NCBI GenBank assembly: GCA_014237715.1
Contig: JAAZZG010000005.1
Location: 113,197 to 177,196 of the forward strand
DNA: 64,000 nucleotides
Reading direction: 5' to 3'
Source: Acidimicrobiales bacterium
GTDB taxonomy: Bacteria; Actinomycetota; Acidimicrobiia; Acidimicrobiales; MedAcidi-G1
Both the position numbers and the translations under genes were made by a program. Shown piece after piece: positions 7,907 to 16,862 of the stretch; position 1 is the first letter of the stretch; each line of letters starts with the position of its first letter. The notes under the pieces are model-generated. The model made no database searches. It saw only the letters and a list, made by a program, of their open reading frames with translations, and had not been told where the DNA came from.

Positions 7907-8714
7907 GTCGCCGGCTGAGAGTTCCGCCACCTCGCCAACCACCCCAGGTGCTCCCGATAATCCGGCAGACCCGGTCGACCCGTTCCGTCGGCGAGGCCCG
8001 CTCGACGACCAGATGGCCGTCGAAGTGCTGAGCAACGGCGGCATCGAGATCCTGGGACGGATGCCGTGGACGTCCAACGCCACCTTTCTGGTCGACGTGA
8101 CCCATCCGGCGACCGGTCCGGACCCTTTCCTGCAGGGCGTCTACAAGCCGGGGCGGGGCGAACAGCCGCTCCACGACTTCCCCCCAGGGCTCTACCGGCG
8201 GGAGGCCGCGGCGTGGGAACTGACCGCCCAGTTGGGCTGGGGGCTCATCCCGCCCACCGTGGTTCGTGAGGGACCACATGGTGAAGGCTCAGTCCAGTTG
8301 TACGTGCCGTGCGACTACGAACAGCACTACTTCACCGTGCGCGATAACCCGGCCCATGCCGACGCCCTCATGCGACTCGCAGCCTGGGATCTGGTGGCCA
8401 ACAACACCGACCGTAAGGGCGGCCACGTACTGGCTGGCGACGACGGGAAGTTGTGGGCCATCGACAACGCCCTGTGCTTCCACCACCAGTTCAAGGTCCG
8501 GACGGTGATCTGGGACTTCGCCGGACACGCCCTGGCCGACGACCTGGTGGCCGACCTTCGACGCCTTACAGAGGACGGGCTCTCGACGACACTGGCCGAC
8601 CTCCTAGACCCGTTCGAACGCGACGCCGTGCTGACGCGGGCCGACGCGGTGGCCGCCGGCGGCGAGCTTCCCTCGGACCCAAGCGGACGCCGGGTTCCCT
8701 GGCCGCTGGTCTGA
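7896..8714 (+). CDS. SCO1664 family protein (PI3/4-kinase-like fold)
   Basis: A 272-aa protein starting at the GTG overlapping the DUF3090 stop. SCO1664-family proteins resemble phosphatidylinositol 3/4-kinase catalytic domains. Here a Gly/Lys segment F-L-Q-G-V-Y-K-P supplies the likely ATP-binding Lys near residue 83. The loop A-N-N-T-D-R-K-G-G-H is a catalytic-loop equivalent, and A-I-D-N-A-L-C-F is the metal-binding D-N. The substrate is unknown; it may phosphorylate or adenylylate a small molecule or protein. The first ~35 residues are a Pro/Ser/Asp-rich tail. It is the third member of the conserved actinobacterial trio, which in relatives often neighbours mycothiol ligase genes. Confidence 0.85.
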   Translation: MSTKSPAESSATSPTTPGAPDNPADPVDPFRRRGPLDDQMAVEVLSNGGIEILGRMPWTSNATFLVDVTHPATGPDPFLQGVYKPGRGEQPLHDFPPGLYRREAAAWELTAQLGWGLIPPTVVREGPHGEGSVQLYVPCDYEQHYFTVRDNPAHADALMRLAAWDLVANNTDRKGGHVLAGDDGKLWAIDNALCFHHQFKVRTVIWDFAGHALADDLVADLRRLTEDGLSTTLADLLDPFERDAVLTRADAVAAGGELPSDPSGRRVPWPLV

Positions 8715-8737
8715 CGGATCGCCCGTTACCCAACAAT

Positions 8738-9757
8738 ATGACCGACCTCGATCGACTGCTCCTCGAGGGCGACCTCGACGGCCTGCTCCGGCTCGTCGAC
8801 GACGCCTGCGACGACGGCGACTGGGACACTCTCGAACAGATCGCCACCCGATCCCGCCCGGCCGTGGAGCGGGGCCATCAACTATGGCCGGCCGCCGACC
8901 ATGCCGAACACCGGCTAGCGCTACAGGCCCCGGGGTCGTTCGCAGCAGCGGCCGTGGTCCGCGACGCCACCACCTTCGGGGTGGCACCCCTGGCTGAAGT
9001 AGCCGCGTCGTCACATACCTGGGCCGACCTGGAGCCCCATCTGGCCAACGCCGGGACACGCCGCGCCGTGGTGGCTCACGAGCGGGTGGCCCGCGGCGAG
9101 GACCTCCGTGGCCTCCAACTCGACGACGACCCGGTGGGGCTTCCGCTGCAGCTGGCCTGCTGGGAACCGGCCACCGACGGGCCGACCATTGGCCCCTACG
9201 GCGTCGACGACCCGGTGCCGCCTGCCGGGCTGCTCGCTCCGGTCGCCCAGGTTCCCAATCCCAAGGTCAACGAATCCATTGCGGGCGCCGAGGCCGACGC
9301 GGCCCGCACCGCCCTCCGGGACCTCGTCTCGACATGGACCGAACAGTCGCGGGGCACAGCGACGGCCGTCGCTGTGTGTGGGACCGGGCCACAGGCCGCG
9401 GCCAGTGCCGGGCGGTCCATCGACGCTGGCCACATCAGCATCCGAGCACTTGCCTCCGACGAGGCAATCGGGCTGCTGGCCTGGGCCGGCGCCTCAGGCG
9501 GTGCCCACGGGCGACGCAGAGGGGCGGCTCGGGGTCGATTCGAAGCTTGGTGGTGTGCCGCGGCCCTCGTCGGGCTGGACGGGCCCGGGGATGATTGGCC
9601 ACCAGATCCCGACACCCTCGGCAATGCGTTAGCCGACCTGAGATGGTGGCGTTGGGACAGCGCTCTGCGTCCTGCCGGTTGGTTCCTGGGGATCGCCGTC
9701 GACGACCCGTTAGACGGCCTGGCCTGGGCGCTCGCCGCGAGCGACCGCCCGTCCTGA
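8738..9757 (+). CDS. Uncharacterised protein in the DUF3090/SCO1664 cluster
   Basis: A 339-aa soluble protein starting at the ATG at 8738, 23 bases after the SCO1664-family stop, so very likely in the same operon. I do not recognise a family. The first ~70 residues are acidic and helix-rich (LDRLLLEGDLDGLLRLVDDACDD). The middle is Ala-rich with alternating strands and helices (TATAVAVCGTGPQAAASAGRS). The C-terminal third carries many Trp residues (AWWCAAALVGLDGPG, RWWRWDSALRPAGW). There is no signal peptide, membrane segment or obvious catalytic motif. It may be a partner of the phosphomutase/kinase-like pair. Confidence 0.6.
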   Translation: MTDLDRLLLEGDLDGLLRLVDDACDDGDWDTLEQIATRSRPAVERGHQLWPAADHAEHRLALQAPGSFAAAAVVRDATTFGVAPLAEVAASSHTWADLEPHLANAGTRRAVVAHERVARGEDLRGLQLDDDPVGLPLQLACWEPATDGPTIGPYGVDDPVPPAGLLAPVAQVPNPKVNESIAGAEADAARTALRDLVSTWTEQSRGTATAVAVCGTGPQAAASAGRSIDAGHISIRALASDEAIGLLAWAGASGGAHGRRRGAARGRFEAWWCAAALVGLDGPGDDWPPDPDTLGNALADLRWWRWDSALRPAGWFLGIAVDDPLDGLAWALAASDRPS

Positions 9758-9777
9758 GATCTGGGCCTGAGGTCTGA

Positions 9778-9834
9778 GCCCGAGAAACGGGCCTGGCCTG
9801 GGCTGGGCTGGGCTGGGCTGGGCCAGAGCCCAGC
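9778..9834. terminator. GGGCT tandem repeat and hairpins between convergent genes
   Basis: The gap between the convergent uncharacterised gene and etfA holds two hairpins. The first is GCCCG/CGGGC with loop AGAAA (9778-9792). The second is a perfect 7-bp stem GCTGGGC/GCCCAGC with loop CAGA (9817-9834). Between them is a run of about five TGGGC units whose last copy forms the left arm of the second hairpin. It is a likely bidirectional terminator, and its repeats could slip. Confidence 0.6.
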
Positions 9835-9837
9835 GGT

Positions 9838-10806
9838 TCAGCCTCGGGCCTGCAGGGCCTCGATCAGCTTGGGCAGCACCTTGTGCACGTCGCCCACGAT
9901 GCCGAGGTCGGCGACGCCGAAGATCGGCGCCTCCTCGTCCTTGTTGATGGCGATGATGTTCGCCGAGCCCTTCATGCCGACCAGGTGCTGCGTGGCTCCG
10001 GAGATTCCACACGCCACATAGACCGTCGGCTTCACGACCTTGCCAGTCTGACCGACCTGGTACGAATACGGGACCCACCCTGCGTCCACCACGGCACGTG
10101 ATGCACCCGGGGCGCCCTTTACCAGCTTGGCCAGAGCCTCGATCATCTCGTACTTCTCGGCCTCGCCCAGCCCACGGCCACCGGAGACGACCACGGCCGC
10201 CTCGTCCAGCTTCGGACCCGACGTCTCCTCGACAAAGCGCTCCTTGACGACGGCGGCACCGGTGCCACCGAGTTCTCCGACTGCGAGGTCCGACACCGCG
10301 GCGGGCGCGCCGCCGGACTCCTCAGCGACGAACGACTTAGGTCGCACGAGGAAGATGGCCAGTCCGGTGTCGGTGAAACCGGTCAGTACGTCGGTGGTCC
10401 CGCCGAACACGGGCTCGCTACCCACCAGACGGTCACCGTTGGCGATCAGGTCGACCACGTTGGTCAGCACCGGGCGGTCCACCTTGGCCGACAGGCGGCC
10501 GGCCACGTCACGGCCGTCGTAGGAGGTGGTGGCCAGTAGCACGTCGGGGCCATTCCCGGCCTCCAGCGCACCGGCGATGGCCGAGGCGACACGTGCACCC
10601 GGCAGCGCACCGTCGGCATCACCCACGGTGTGGACAGTGGTGGCGCCGTGCGCACCGAGCTGGCCGGCCACGGCCGAACCGTCGCCCGCCATGACCACCT
10701 CGACGGAATCGGCCAGCGTGCGGGCTTTGGTCAGCAGTTCCAACGTCGATGCGGTGGCTCCGGCCTCCGTGGCCTCACCGAACACCCAGATCTTTGAGAT
10801 TCCCAT
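9838..10806 (-). CDS. etfA: Electron transfer flavoprotein alpha subunit
   Basis: A 322-aa FAD-binding subunit of the electron transfer flavoprotein. The heterodimer carries electrons from acyl-CoA and related dehydrogenases to the quinone pool. The N-terminal domain ([11 protein letters not shown]) matches the ETF alpha fold. The C-terminal FAD domain shows VVSGGRGLG, then [25 protein letters not shown] and [10 protein letters not shown], all ETF-alpha signatures. It starts at ATG with GGAGG seven bases upstream and follows etfB by 9 bases in one operon. The acyl-CoA ligases and MaoC genes elsewhere in the window fit the same catabolism. Confidence 0.95.
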   Translation of the reverse strand: MGISKIWVFGEATEAGATASTLELLTKARTLADSVEVVMAGDGSAVAGQLGAHGATTVHTVGDADGALPGARVASAIAGALEAGNGPDVLLATTSYDGRDVAGRLSAKVDRPVLTNVVDLIANGDRLVGSEPVFGGTTDVLTGFTDTGLAIFLVRPKSFVAEESGGAPAAVSDLAVGELGGTGAAVVKERFVEETSGPKLDEAAVVVSGGRGLGEAEKYEMIEALAKLVKGAPGASRAVVDAGWVPYSYQVGQTGKVVKPTVYVACGISGATQHLVGMKGSANIIAINKDEEAPIFGVADLGIVGDVHKVLPKLIEALQARG

Positions 10807-10815
10807 GATCGCCTC

Positions 10816-11595
10816 CTACAGAACTTTGAGGTCATCCAGGAACGCCAGGATGCGTTCGTGGGCGTCGCCCTCGTCGACGATGACCTCGCCGGCCTCCCGG
10901 GCGGGAGCCTCGGTGATGGTCGTGATCTCCTGGCGGGCACCAGCCCAGCCCACGGTGGCCGGGTCGATGCCCAGGCCAGCCAGGTCGAGCTCGTCAACCG
11001 GCTTATTTTTGGCTGCCATGATCCCCTTGAACGAGGGGTAGCGGGGCTCAACAACACCGGCGGTCACCGAGACCACGGCGGGAAGCGGGCACTCAACCTG
11101 GTCGAAACCGGCCTCGGTCTGACGCTTCACAGTGGCCACACCGTCGGCGACCTCAATCTCCTTGCCAAAGGTGACCGACGGAAGGCCCATCAACTCGGCG
11201 ATCTGCACGGGCACGGTGCCTGTATAGCCGTCGCTGGACTCGGTGGCCGTCAGGATCAGGTCGGGCTCGCAGCGGGCGATCGCCGCAGCCAGCACCTTGG
11301 CCGTCGAGAGGGCATCGGAACCCGCCAGGGCTTCGTCGCTGACCAACACGGCGCTCTCGGCGCCCATGGCCAGGGCGGTCCGCAGACCGCTCACCTCATT
11401 GTTAGGGGCCATGGAGACGAGCCTCACCTCGCCACCGCCGGCGGCGTCCACCAACTGCAGGCCCATCTCGACGCCGTAGGAGTCCGACTCATCCAAGATG
11501 AGCTTGACGTCCCGCTTCAGGGTTCTGGTTTCAGGATCCAGCACACCCGGGTCTGCCGGATCGGGGATCTGCTTGACACATACGACGACGATCAT
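10816..11595 (-). CDS. etfB: Electron transfer flavoprotein beta subunit
   Basis: A 259-aa partner of EtfA, holding AMP. It begins M-I-V-V-V-C-V-K-Q-I-P-D-P, typical of ETF beta. The AMP-binding and Leu-rich recognition segments are recognisable (ALAMGAESAVLVSD, ESSDGYTGTVPVQIAELMGLPSVTF, CPLPAVVSVTAGVVEPRYPSFKGIMAAKNKP). It is the first gene of the etfBA operon. No clear Shine-Dalgarno precedes its ATG (GGACCC only), so initiation may be weak or from a short leader. Confidence 0.95.
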   Translation of the reverse strand: MIVVVCVKQIPDPADPGVLDPETRTLKRDVKLILDESDSYGVEMGLQLVDAAGGGEVRLVSMAPNNEVSGLRTALAMGAESAVLVSDEALAGSDALSTAKVLAAAIARCEPDLILTATESSDGYTGTVPVQIAELMGLPSVTFGKEIEVADGVATVKRQTEAGFDQVECPLPAVVSVTAGVVEPRYPSFKGIMAAKNKPVDELDLAGLGIDPATVGWAGARQEITTITEAPAREAGEVIVDEGDAHERILAFLDDLKVL

Positions 11596-11954
11596 GGGTC
11601 CGAGTCTGCCTTACGACGAAGGGAACGGGACCAACCGCGGCTGGGGATTTCGCGACGGTCGTCGGTCACCGGCGGGCCTGCCTCCGAGCGGGTCTCGGAG
11701 GCGCCGTAGGGTCGTCGCCGTGAGCGACAACGAACCATCAGCAGCCAGCCCTCCCCGACCGCTCTCCAATCAGTCGAGGCGGGGTTTCCGCCACGCCTCG
11801 ACAGTAGACCCGGCAGTCCCTCCCTCGAGCCTCATCGATCTCGTTTTCCTGCCCCTCATGGGCGCCAGCGGCGAGACGGTCTCGTGATGCGGTACCCCAT
11901 CACCCATCTTCTCGAGACTTGCCGCTTCCCGGCGAGCGGAGCCGGGTGCCGACC
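11596..11954. other. 359-bp intergenic region with two strong hairpins
   Basis: This is the longest gene-free stretch, between divergent etfB and the lipid kinase gene. It holds a perfect 8-bp stem CCTCCGAG/CTCGGAGG with a 5-base loop (11681-11701). It also has a 7-bp stem CGAGGCG/CGCCTCG (11775-11800) that competes with an inner GGCGG/CCGCC hairpin. An open frame from the GTG at 11720 to 11887 (55 aa) lies between and across them but resembles nothing I know and has no good ribosome site. Both promoters for the flanking genes must lie here; no clear -35/-10 pair was found. Confidence 0.45.
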
Positions 11955-12950
11955 ATGAAGCTGCTGCTGATCGTCAACCCGTCAGCATCGTCGGTCACGG
12001 CTCGGACCCGGATCGTCATTCAGAAGGCGCTGTCAGCCGACCACCGCCTGGAGGTGGCCGCCACCACCCGTCGAGGCCACGCCACCCGCCTGGCCCAGAG
12101 TGCGGCCAACGACGGCATCGACGTGGTCGCCGTGCTGGGCGGTGATGGCACCCTCAACGAAGCAGCCAACGGGCTGGTCGGGACCGAGACCGCGCTGGCC
12201 GCGCTGCCCGGCGGTTCCACCAACGTGTTCGCCCGGACACTCGGCCTGCCCGACGATCCTGTGGAGGCAACCGGCGCGCTGCTGGATGCCATCGATGCGG
12301 CGGCTATCCGTCGGGTCGGTCTGGGTTCGGTGAACGACCGCCACTTCCTGTTCCACGCCGGGATCGGGTTCGACGCCGCAGTGGTTGAACAGGTGGAACG
12401 CCGGGGAGGACTGCTCAAGCGGTTTGCCGGCCATCCGCTCTACATCGCCGCCGCCATCGATACTTGGATCCGCCACTACGACCACCGGCGGCCCGCCTTC
12501 CGGGTGACCTTCCCCACCGACGTCGACCCGGCGACCGGCCAATCGGCCGGCGGGGCATCTGATGGGGGCCCGGGGATCCCCGGCGTGTTCGCGGCCTGCC
12601 TCAATACCGACCCCTACACGTATCTGGGTACCCGGGGGCTCTCACTGGCACCGGCCGCCACCCTAGAGAGCCCCCTCTCGGTGGCCACCTTCCGGAACCT
12701 CTCAGCGGTCACGCTGGCCACCACCTTGGCCGCCGCCGTCGGCCTCCAATCGGCCAGGCGCCCCCGGTCGGGTGGTAGGGCCGGTCTTGAGGTGCGTGAC
12801 GGCGTCGAGTTGGCCGAGGTGGTCGCGTCGCGTCCCCTGCCTTGGCAGGTGGACGGCGACCACGTCGGCGAGGCCGAGAGATTGGTGGTTCGCCACCACC
12901 CGGACGTCATGGATCTGGTAGTTCCGCTGGCCTCGCCCGCATTTTCCTAG
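11955..12950 (+). CDS. Diacylglycerol/lipid kinase (YegS-like)
   Basis: A 331-aa lipid kinase of the diacylglycerol kinase catalytic family, ATP-dependent and probably membrane-peripheral. The nucleotide-binding motif is G-G-D-G-T-L-N-E-A near residue 68, followed by LPGGSTNVFARTLG and HAGIGFDAAV. The C-terminal half is the beta-sandwich of YegS-like proteins. I chose the ATG at 11955 (MKLLLIVNPSAS), which puts the first beta-strand at the start. The function in phospholipid recycling agrees with the adjacent convergent glycerophosphodiester phosphodiesterase, but the precise substrate is not predictable. Confidence 0.88.
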   Translation: MKLLLIVNPSASSVTARTRIVIQKALSADHRLEVAATTRRGHATRLAQSAANDGIDVVAVLGGDGTLNEAANGLVGTETALAALPGGSTNVFARTLGLPDDPVEATGALLDAIDAAAIRRVGLGSVNDRHFLFHAGIGFDAAVVEQVERRGGLLKRFAGHPLYIAAAIDTWIRHYDHRRPAFRVTFPTDVDPATGQSAGGASDGGPGIPGVFAACLNTDPYTYLGTRGLSLAPAATLESPLSVATFRNLSAVTLATTLAAAVGLQSARRPRSGGRAGLEVRDGVELAEVVASRPLPWQVDGDHVGEAERLVVRHHPDVMDLVVPLASPAFS

Positions 12951-12989
12951 GACGACCGTATGAAGACGGGCTTGGGACAAGGGGTTCGG

Positions 12990-13748
12990 TCAGCCGTCGA
13001 CCCAGGTGCCGTCTCGCCGACCGTCGATGACCGCCCGGGCCAACCCGGGGCGGTTGGTCACGATGCCGTCGACCCCCCAGTCGATCAGTTCGGCCATCCG
13101 TCCCGGATCGTCGACCGTCCACACCAGTACGGTCAAGCCACGATCTTGGGAGGCCGACACCAGATGCTCGTCGACCAGTTCGTCCCACGGATTCACCGAC
13201 CCGTGCCCGTGGGCTGCCGTGCGGTCCAGCATCAGGTCGGTCCCGTGACGCTCGGCCACGATCCACGCGGTGGGCAGTGACGGATCGGTGGCCCGGATCC
13301 GGTCCACCGCCGTGATGTCGAACGACGACACCAGCAATTGCTTGGGCGACCGATAGGCGACAGCCAGACCGGCCACCGCCTCGCACACCATGGCCGCTGC
13401 ATCATGGTCCGGGTCGCCGGGAAGGTTCTTCACCTCGACGTTGACGCCCATCCCCTCGCAGGCCTCGAAGGCCTCGGCCAGGTTCGGGACGTGGTCCGGC
13501 GCATCGGCGGCCCGCACCTCGCGCACGAGGCGGCCGTCGGCGAAATGGGCGTCGTGGTGGACCATCAACACGTCGTCGGCCGAGAGCCGCACGTCGAGTT
13601 CGACCCAGTCGGCACCCTGTACCCGGGCCTCGACGAAGGCCTCCGCTGTGTTCTCGATCCGATCGTGTGACGCACCGCGGTGGGCCACCACCAGCGGTCG
13701 CCCATCGGGCCGTTCGGGTCTCACGAGCAACGACCCTAGGTCGCCCAC
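12990..13748 (-). CDS. Glycerophosphodiester phosphodiesterase
   Basis: A 252-aa TIM-barrel GDPD enzyme that hydrolyses glycerophosphodiesters to glycerol 3-phosphate and alcohol. The catalytic signature is complete: VVAHRGASHDRIENT near residue 20, then E-L-D-V-R at about 52 and MVHHD at about 64. A later VEVKN supplies the metal-binding Glu, and the barrel ends V-D-G-I-V-T-N-R-P. There is no signal peptide, so it is cytoplasmic. It lies convergent to the lipid kinase and 18 bases downstream of the sensor kinase gene on the same strand. Confidence 0.9.
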   Translation of the reverse strand: MGDLGSLLVRPERPDGRPLVVAHRGASHDRIENTAEAFVEARVQGADWVELDVRLSADDVLMVHHDAHFADGRLVREVRAADAPDHVPNLAEAFEACEGMGVNVEVKNLPGDPDHDAAAMVCEAVAGLAVAYRSPKQLLVSSFDITAVDRIRATDPSLPTAWIVAERHGTDLMLDRTAAHGHGSVNPWDELVDEHLVSASQDRGLTVLVWTVDDPGRMAELIDWGVDGIVTNRPGLARAVIDGRRDGTWVDG

Positions 13749-13766
13749 TTCACCCTGGCGGCCCCA

Positions 13767-15296
13767 TCACACCGGATCCCGTGAATCCCCCCACGGTCCG
13801 ACAAGCCGGTTGGTCGGGACCCACACCTCGGCCACCGTGCCGCGGCCCCGCTCGACCGGCACCAGGCGTATATGCCCCCCCAACTCGCCTTCCACGAAGG
13901 TCCGCACGATGGTCAGGCCTAGCCCGGAGGCATCGGCCACATCGAACCCCTCGGGGATTCCCACGCCGTCGTCGACCACCCGCACAATCAAGCCGTCAGC
14001 ACGACGATCCAACTGGATGCGGACCCAGCCCGCCGCTGAATCTCCGTCGGTTCCGCCAGCCTCCGGATCGGCCAGTTGAGCGGTTGGGAAGGCGTGGTCG
14101 ACGGCGTTCTGCAGCAACTCGGTGAGGACGACGGCCATGGTCGTGGCGACCTGGCCGGGCACCACACCGGCATCACCTTCGACGGTGATCGACACGGGAC
14201 GGAGCGGCGAGGACACGCTCTCTTCCACCACCCGAACCAGCGGTCGCACGATCTCGGCGAACCCGACTTCGTCGTCCGCACTCTGGGCCAGCGTCTCGTG
14301 CACTACCGAGATGGCGCCGATGCGTCGCACCGACTCCCCGAGGGCCTCCCGGGCCTCTTCGCCCTCCAGCCGCCGGGCCTGGAGGCGCAGCAGCGACGAG
14401 ATGGTCTGCAGGTTGTTCTTCACCCGGTGGTGGATCTCGCGGATGGTGGCGTCCTTGGACACCAGCTGGCGGTCGCGACGTCGCAGCTCAGTCACGTCAC
14501 GCACCAGGACAATGGCCCCGGTCGGCGTGCCAGCATCCAGCAGGGGGAAGCAATGGCTGACCACCGCCACCTCGTCGGGCCGTTCCATCTCGTCGATCAC
14601 CGCGGTGCGACGGGCGAATGCCGACCGCAGCATCGACGAACCCAGCCCGGTGTCGTCGAACCGGGCGCCGGTGACCCCCCGGGTCACTCCCATGCGATGC
14701 AAGGTGGAGACCGCGTTGGGTGAGGCGAACTCGATTCGACCGTCGGAGTCGACGAGGAGCAGACCGTCGCCCACCCGGGGCGTCCGATGTCGGAGCCGTT
14801 CCTCGTCCTGGTACGGAAACTCCCCCCGCTCGAGCATCCGGGCGAAGCGGTCGAACACCGTCAGGTAGGTGCGTTCCTGCTCGCTGCCCGGTCGGTCCTC
14901 GGGCCGCAGTCGTTCACGGGCAAGCACGGCAATGGTCTCGCCATTGCGGCGTACCGGCACGGCCGTGAGGTGCACCGTTCGCTCCGAACCAACCTCGACC
15001 GCGCCATCCACGGTGCACTCGGCCTCGAATGCCTTGACGATCAGAGGCCGGCGTCGGGGCTCGAACACCTGGCCGACGAGATCGGCCCGATACAGGGTGG
15101 TCCCGGTGGTGGGTCGAATGTGGCCCAACAGGACCAACGATCCGTCCGCTTGTCGCGAGTCCCGGGCATAGAGGACGAGGTCGGCGAACGACAGGTCGGC
15201 CAGGAGGCCCCACACGCTGACCAGATTCTGGAGATGGGCGATTCGGACCTCGTCGAGGTCCGAATGGGCCCGGGCCAACTCGGGGAGGGTCGCCAC
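13767..15296 (-). CDS. pdtaS: PdtaS-type sensor histidine kinase
   Basis: A soluble 509-aa histidine kinase. Its order is an N-terminal GAF-like domain of the PdtaS type (about 1-150), a PAS domain (about 170-270), an HisKA_2 dimerisation domain with the phospho-acceptor His near 287 (REIHHRVKNNLQ), and an HATPase domain (ELLQNAVDHAF, VVDDGVGIPEGF, SGLGLTIV). In actinobacteria PdtaS phosphorylates PdtaR, an ANTAR response regulator that binds RNA to regulate translation. No response regulator is encoded nearby, so the pair is split, as is usual. There are no membrane segments, so the signal is intracellular. Confidence 0.88.
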   Translation of the reverse strand: MATLPELARAHSDLDEVRIAHLQNLVSVWGLLADLSFADLVLYARDSRQADGSLVLLGHIRPTTGTTLYRADLVGQVFEPRRRPLIVKAFEAECTVDGAVEVGSERTVHLTAVPVRRNGETIAVLARERLRPEDRPGSEQERTYLTVFDRFARMLERGEFPYQDEERLRHRTPRVGDGLLLVDSDGRIEFASPNAVSTLHRMGVTRGVTGARFDDTGLGSSMLRSAFARRTAVIDEMERPDEVAVVSHCFPLLDAGTPTGAIVLVRDVTELRRRDRQLVSKDATIREIHHRVKNNLQTISSLLRLQARRLEGEEAREALGESVRRIGAISVVHETLAQSADDEVGFAEIVRPLVRVVEESVSSPLRPVSITVEGDAGVVPGQVATTMAVVLTELLQNAVDHAFPTAQLADPEAGGTDGDSAAGWVRIQLDRRADGLIVRVVDDGVGIPEGFDVADASGLGLTIVRTFVEGELGGHIRLVPVERGRGTVAEVWVPTNRLVGPWGDSRDPV

Positions 15297-15343
15297 CGGC
15301 CCGCTGCTCCCCGACCCCTACGTGTCGTCTCTCCGGCTGTCGT

Positions 15344-15574
15344 TCAGCCGAAGCCGACGGGGTTGTGCCCGCCGTCGGCACCGATGTCGACGTAGGCGAT
15401 CCGCTCGGCAGGTACCCCCACCCGGCGGCCTCGCACGTCGGTTAACCACAGCACAGCACCGTCGCCACCCACCGCCGACTCGACGTCGGCCACCAGGGCG
15501 TCCACGTCGGTGTCATCGGCCAGTTCGACGGTGATCTCCTTAGGGGTGTTGGTGACCCCGATACGTACGTCCAC
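15344..15574 (-). CDS. DUF3107 family protein
   Basis: A 76-aa protein of the actinobacterial DUF3107 family. It begins M-D-V-R-I-G-V-T-N-T-P-K-E-I and shows the alternating strand-helix pattern VDALVADVESAV, then a GRRVGVPAERIAYVDIG end. It is normally encoded near DNA-repair and housekeeping genes in actinobacteria, but its function is not known. It sits between the Mrp and PdtaS genes on the same strand with 31- and 47-base gaps. Confidence 0.85.
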   Translation of the reverse strand: MDVRIGVTNTPKEITVELADDTDVDALVADVESAVGGDGAVLWLTDVRGRRVGVPAERIAYVDIGADGGHNPVGFG

Positions 15575-15605
15575 GTTCCGCTCCCGTTCCTTCGTTCCCT
15601 GACAG

Positions 15606-16745
15606 TCAGAGAACCTTGAGTTCCCTGTGTCGACGCTTCGTCGGCTTCATCTCCACGTCCAGCACCCGGGCCAGTTCCGCGAACACCGCGCCCACTTCGG
15701 TCGAGGGGTCGACGGCCACCGGGTGCCCCCGGTCGGCACCCTCGCGCATGGCTGGCACCAGGGGTACCTGGCCGAGTAGCGGCACGCCGACCCGGTCAGC
15801 CAGCGCCTGTCCGCCTCCGGCACCGAATAGTTCGTAGCGGGTGCCGTCGTCGCCGGTGAACCACGACATGTTCTCGATGACCCCGTGGACCTTCAGGTTG
15901 ACCTTGTCAGCCATGAAGGCTGCTCGCTGGGCCACCGTCTGGGCAACCGGCTGAGGGGTGGTCACCACGTACATCTCCGCAGTCGGTAGGAAACCTGCCA
16001 ATGAGATGGAGATGTCTCCGGTTCCCGGGGGGAGGTCGACCAGCAGGTAGTCGGGCTCATCCCAGTAGACGTCGGTCAGGAACTGCTCAAGCGCCTTGTG
16101 GAGCATCGGACCCCGCCAGATCACCGGCTGGTCCTCCTCGGCAAAGAATCCCATGGAGATACAACGCACCCCGTGACCCTCCGGCGGGATGAGCATGTCG
16201 TCGATAACCGTCGGGGGCTGGTTGACACCCAGCATCCGGGGAATGGAGAACCCCCACACGTCAGCGTCCACGACGGCCACGTCGCGGCCCCGACCTGCGA
16301 GGGCCACAGCCAGATTTGTCGTGACCGAGGACTTGCCCACGCCGCCCTTGCCCGAGGCGATGAGCAGCACCCGGGTCGACGAGTTGGCCTCGGCGAACGG
16401 CACGGCCCGTCCCTCGGAATGGCCGTAGGTCGAGTTCGTGCCGGCGGTCGCCGCCGGATCGCCGTGGAGTCGCTCACGCAGCTCGGCCAGCTCAGTCTCG
16501 GTCATGACGGTGAACTCGACCTCGGTGGCGTCCACGCCATCCAGCGCTGTGACCGCGTCACCGACCGACTGCTGAATCTCGGCCTTCATCGGACATCCGG
16601 GCACGGTCAGGGCTATCTGGACGGTGACCTGGGCGCCGGAGATGCCGATCTCACGAACCATGCCGAGATCGACGATGCTGCGGCGGAGTTCAGGGTCCTG
16701 AACGGGTCGGAGGGCATCAACCACCTGAGGTTCGGTGACCGGCAC
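15606..16745 (-). CDS. mrp: Mrp/ApbC family iron-sulfur carrier ATPase
   Basis: A 379-aa P-loop protein that binds and delivers Fe-S clusters. The N-terminal MIP18/DUF59 domain (about 1-95) shows D-P-E-L-R-R-S-I-V-D-L-G-M and V-P-G-C-P-M. The Mrp ATPase core follows with a deviant Walker A (ASGKGGVGKSS near 125), VVDADVWGFSIPRMLG and DLPPGTGD. The C-terminal C-x-x-C that bridges a cluster in many Mrp proteins is not seen; ENMSWF is followed by a Cys-free stretch. The chosen GTG at 16743-16745 has CAGGAG just upstream; the longer frame to 17048 would overlap the divergent regulator. The neighbouring SufR-like regulator and cysteine desulfurase remnant fit an Fe-S setting. Confidence 0.88.
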   Translation of the reverse strand: MPVTEPQVVDALRPVQDPELRRSIVDLGMVREIGISGAQVTVQIALTVPGCPMKAEIQQSVGDAVTALDGVDATEVEFTVMTETELAELRERLHGDPAATAGTNSTYGHSEGRAVPFAEANSSTRVLLIASGKGGVGKSSVTTNLAVALAGRGRDVAVVDADVWGFSIPRMLGVNQPPTVIDDMLIPPEGHGVRCISMGFFAEEDQPVIWRGPMLHKALEQFLTDVYWDEPDYLLVDLPPGTGDISISLAGFLPTAEMYVVTTPQPVAQTVAQRAAFMADKVNLKVHGVIENMSWFTGDDGTRYELFGAGGGQALADRVGVPLLGQVPLVPAMREGADRGHPVAVDPSTEVGAVFAELARVLDVEMKPTKRRHRELKVL

Positions 16746-16847
16746 GGGGCTCCTGTTCGAGGATCTGTTGAGGGATCGAACGCTGTTCGAGCGGACGGCC
16801 GACAGGTCCGAACGGCCGCTGGCGGCCGGCCGGGGTGCCGGGATCGG

Positions 16848-16862
16848 TAGAATAACCGGGTG
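16848..16862 (+). promoter_or_regulatory. Candidate leaderless -10 element for the SufR-like gene
   Basis: TAGAAT at 16848-16853 is an actinobacterial-type -10 hexamer in an otherwise GC-rich gap. It is followed by six bases and then the GTG start at 16860. Transcription would begin at or next to the start codon, giving a leaderless message. No -35 match is visible. Confidence 0.4.

Noticed and set aside
11720..11887. 55-codon frame from a GTG in the intergenic region
   Set aside because: No ribosome site or recognisable similarity; it overlaps hairpins and is more likely chance.
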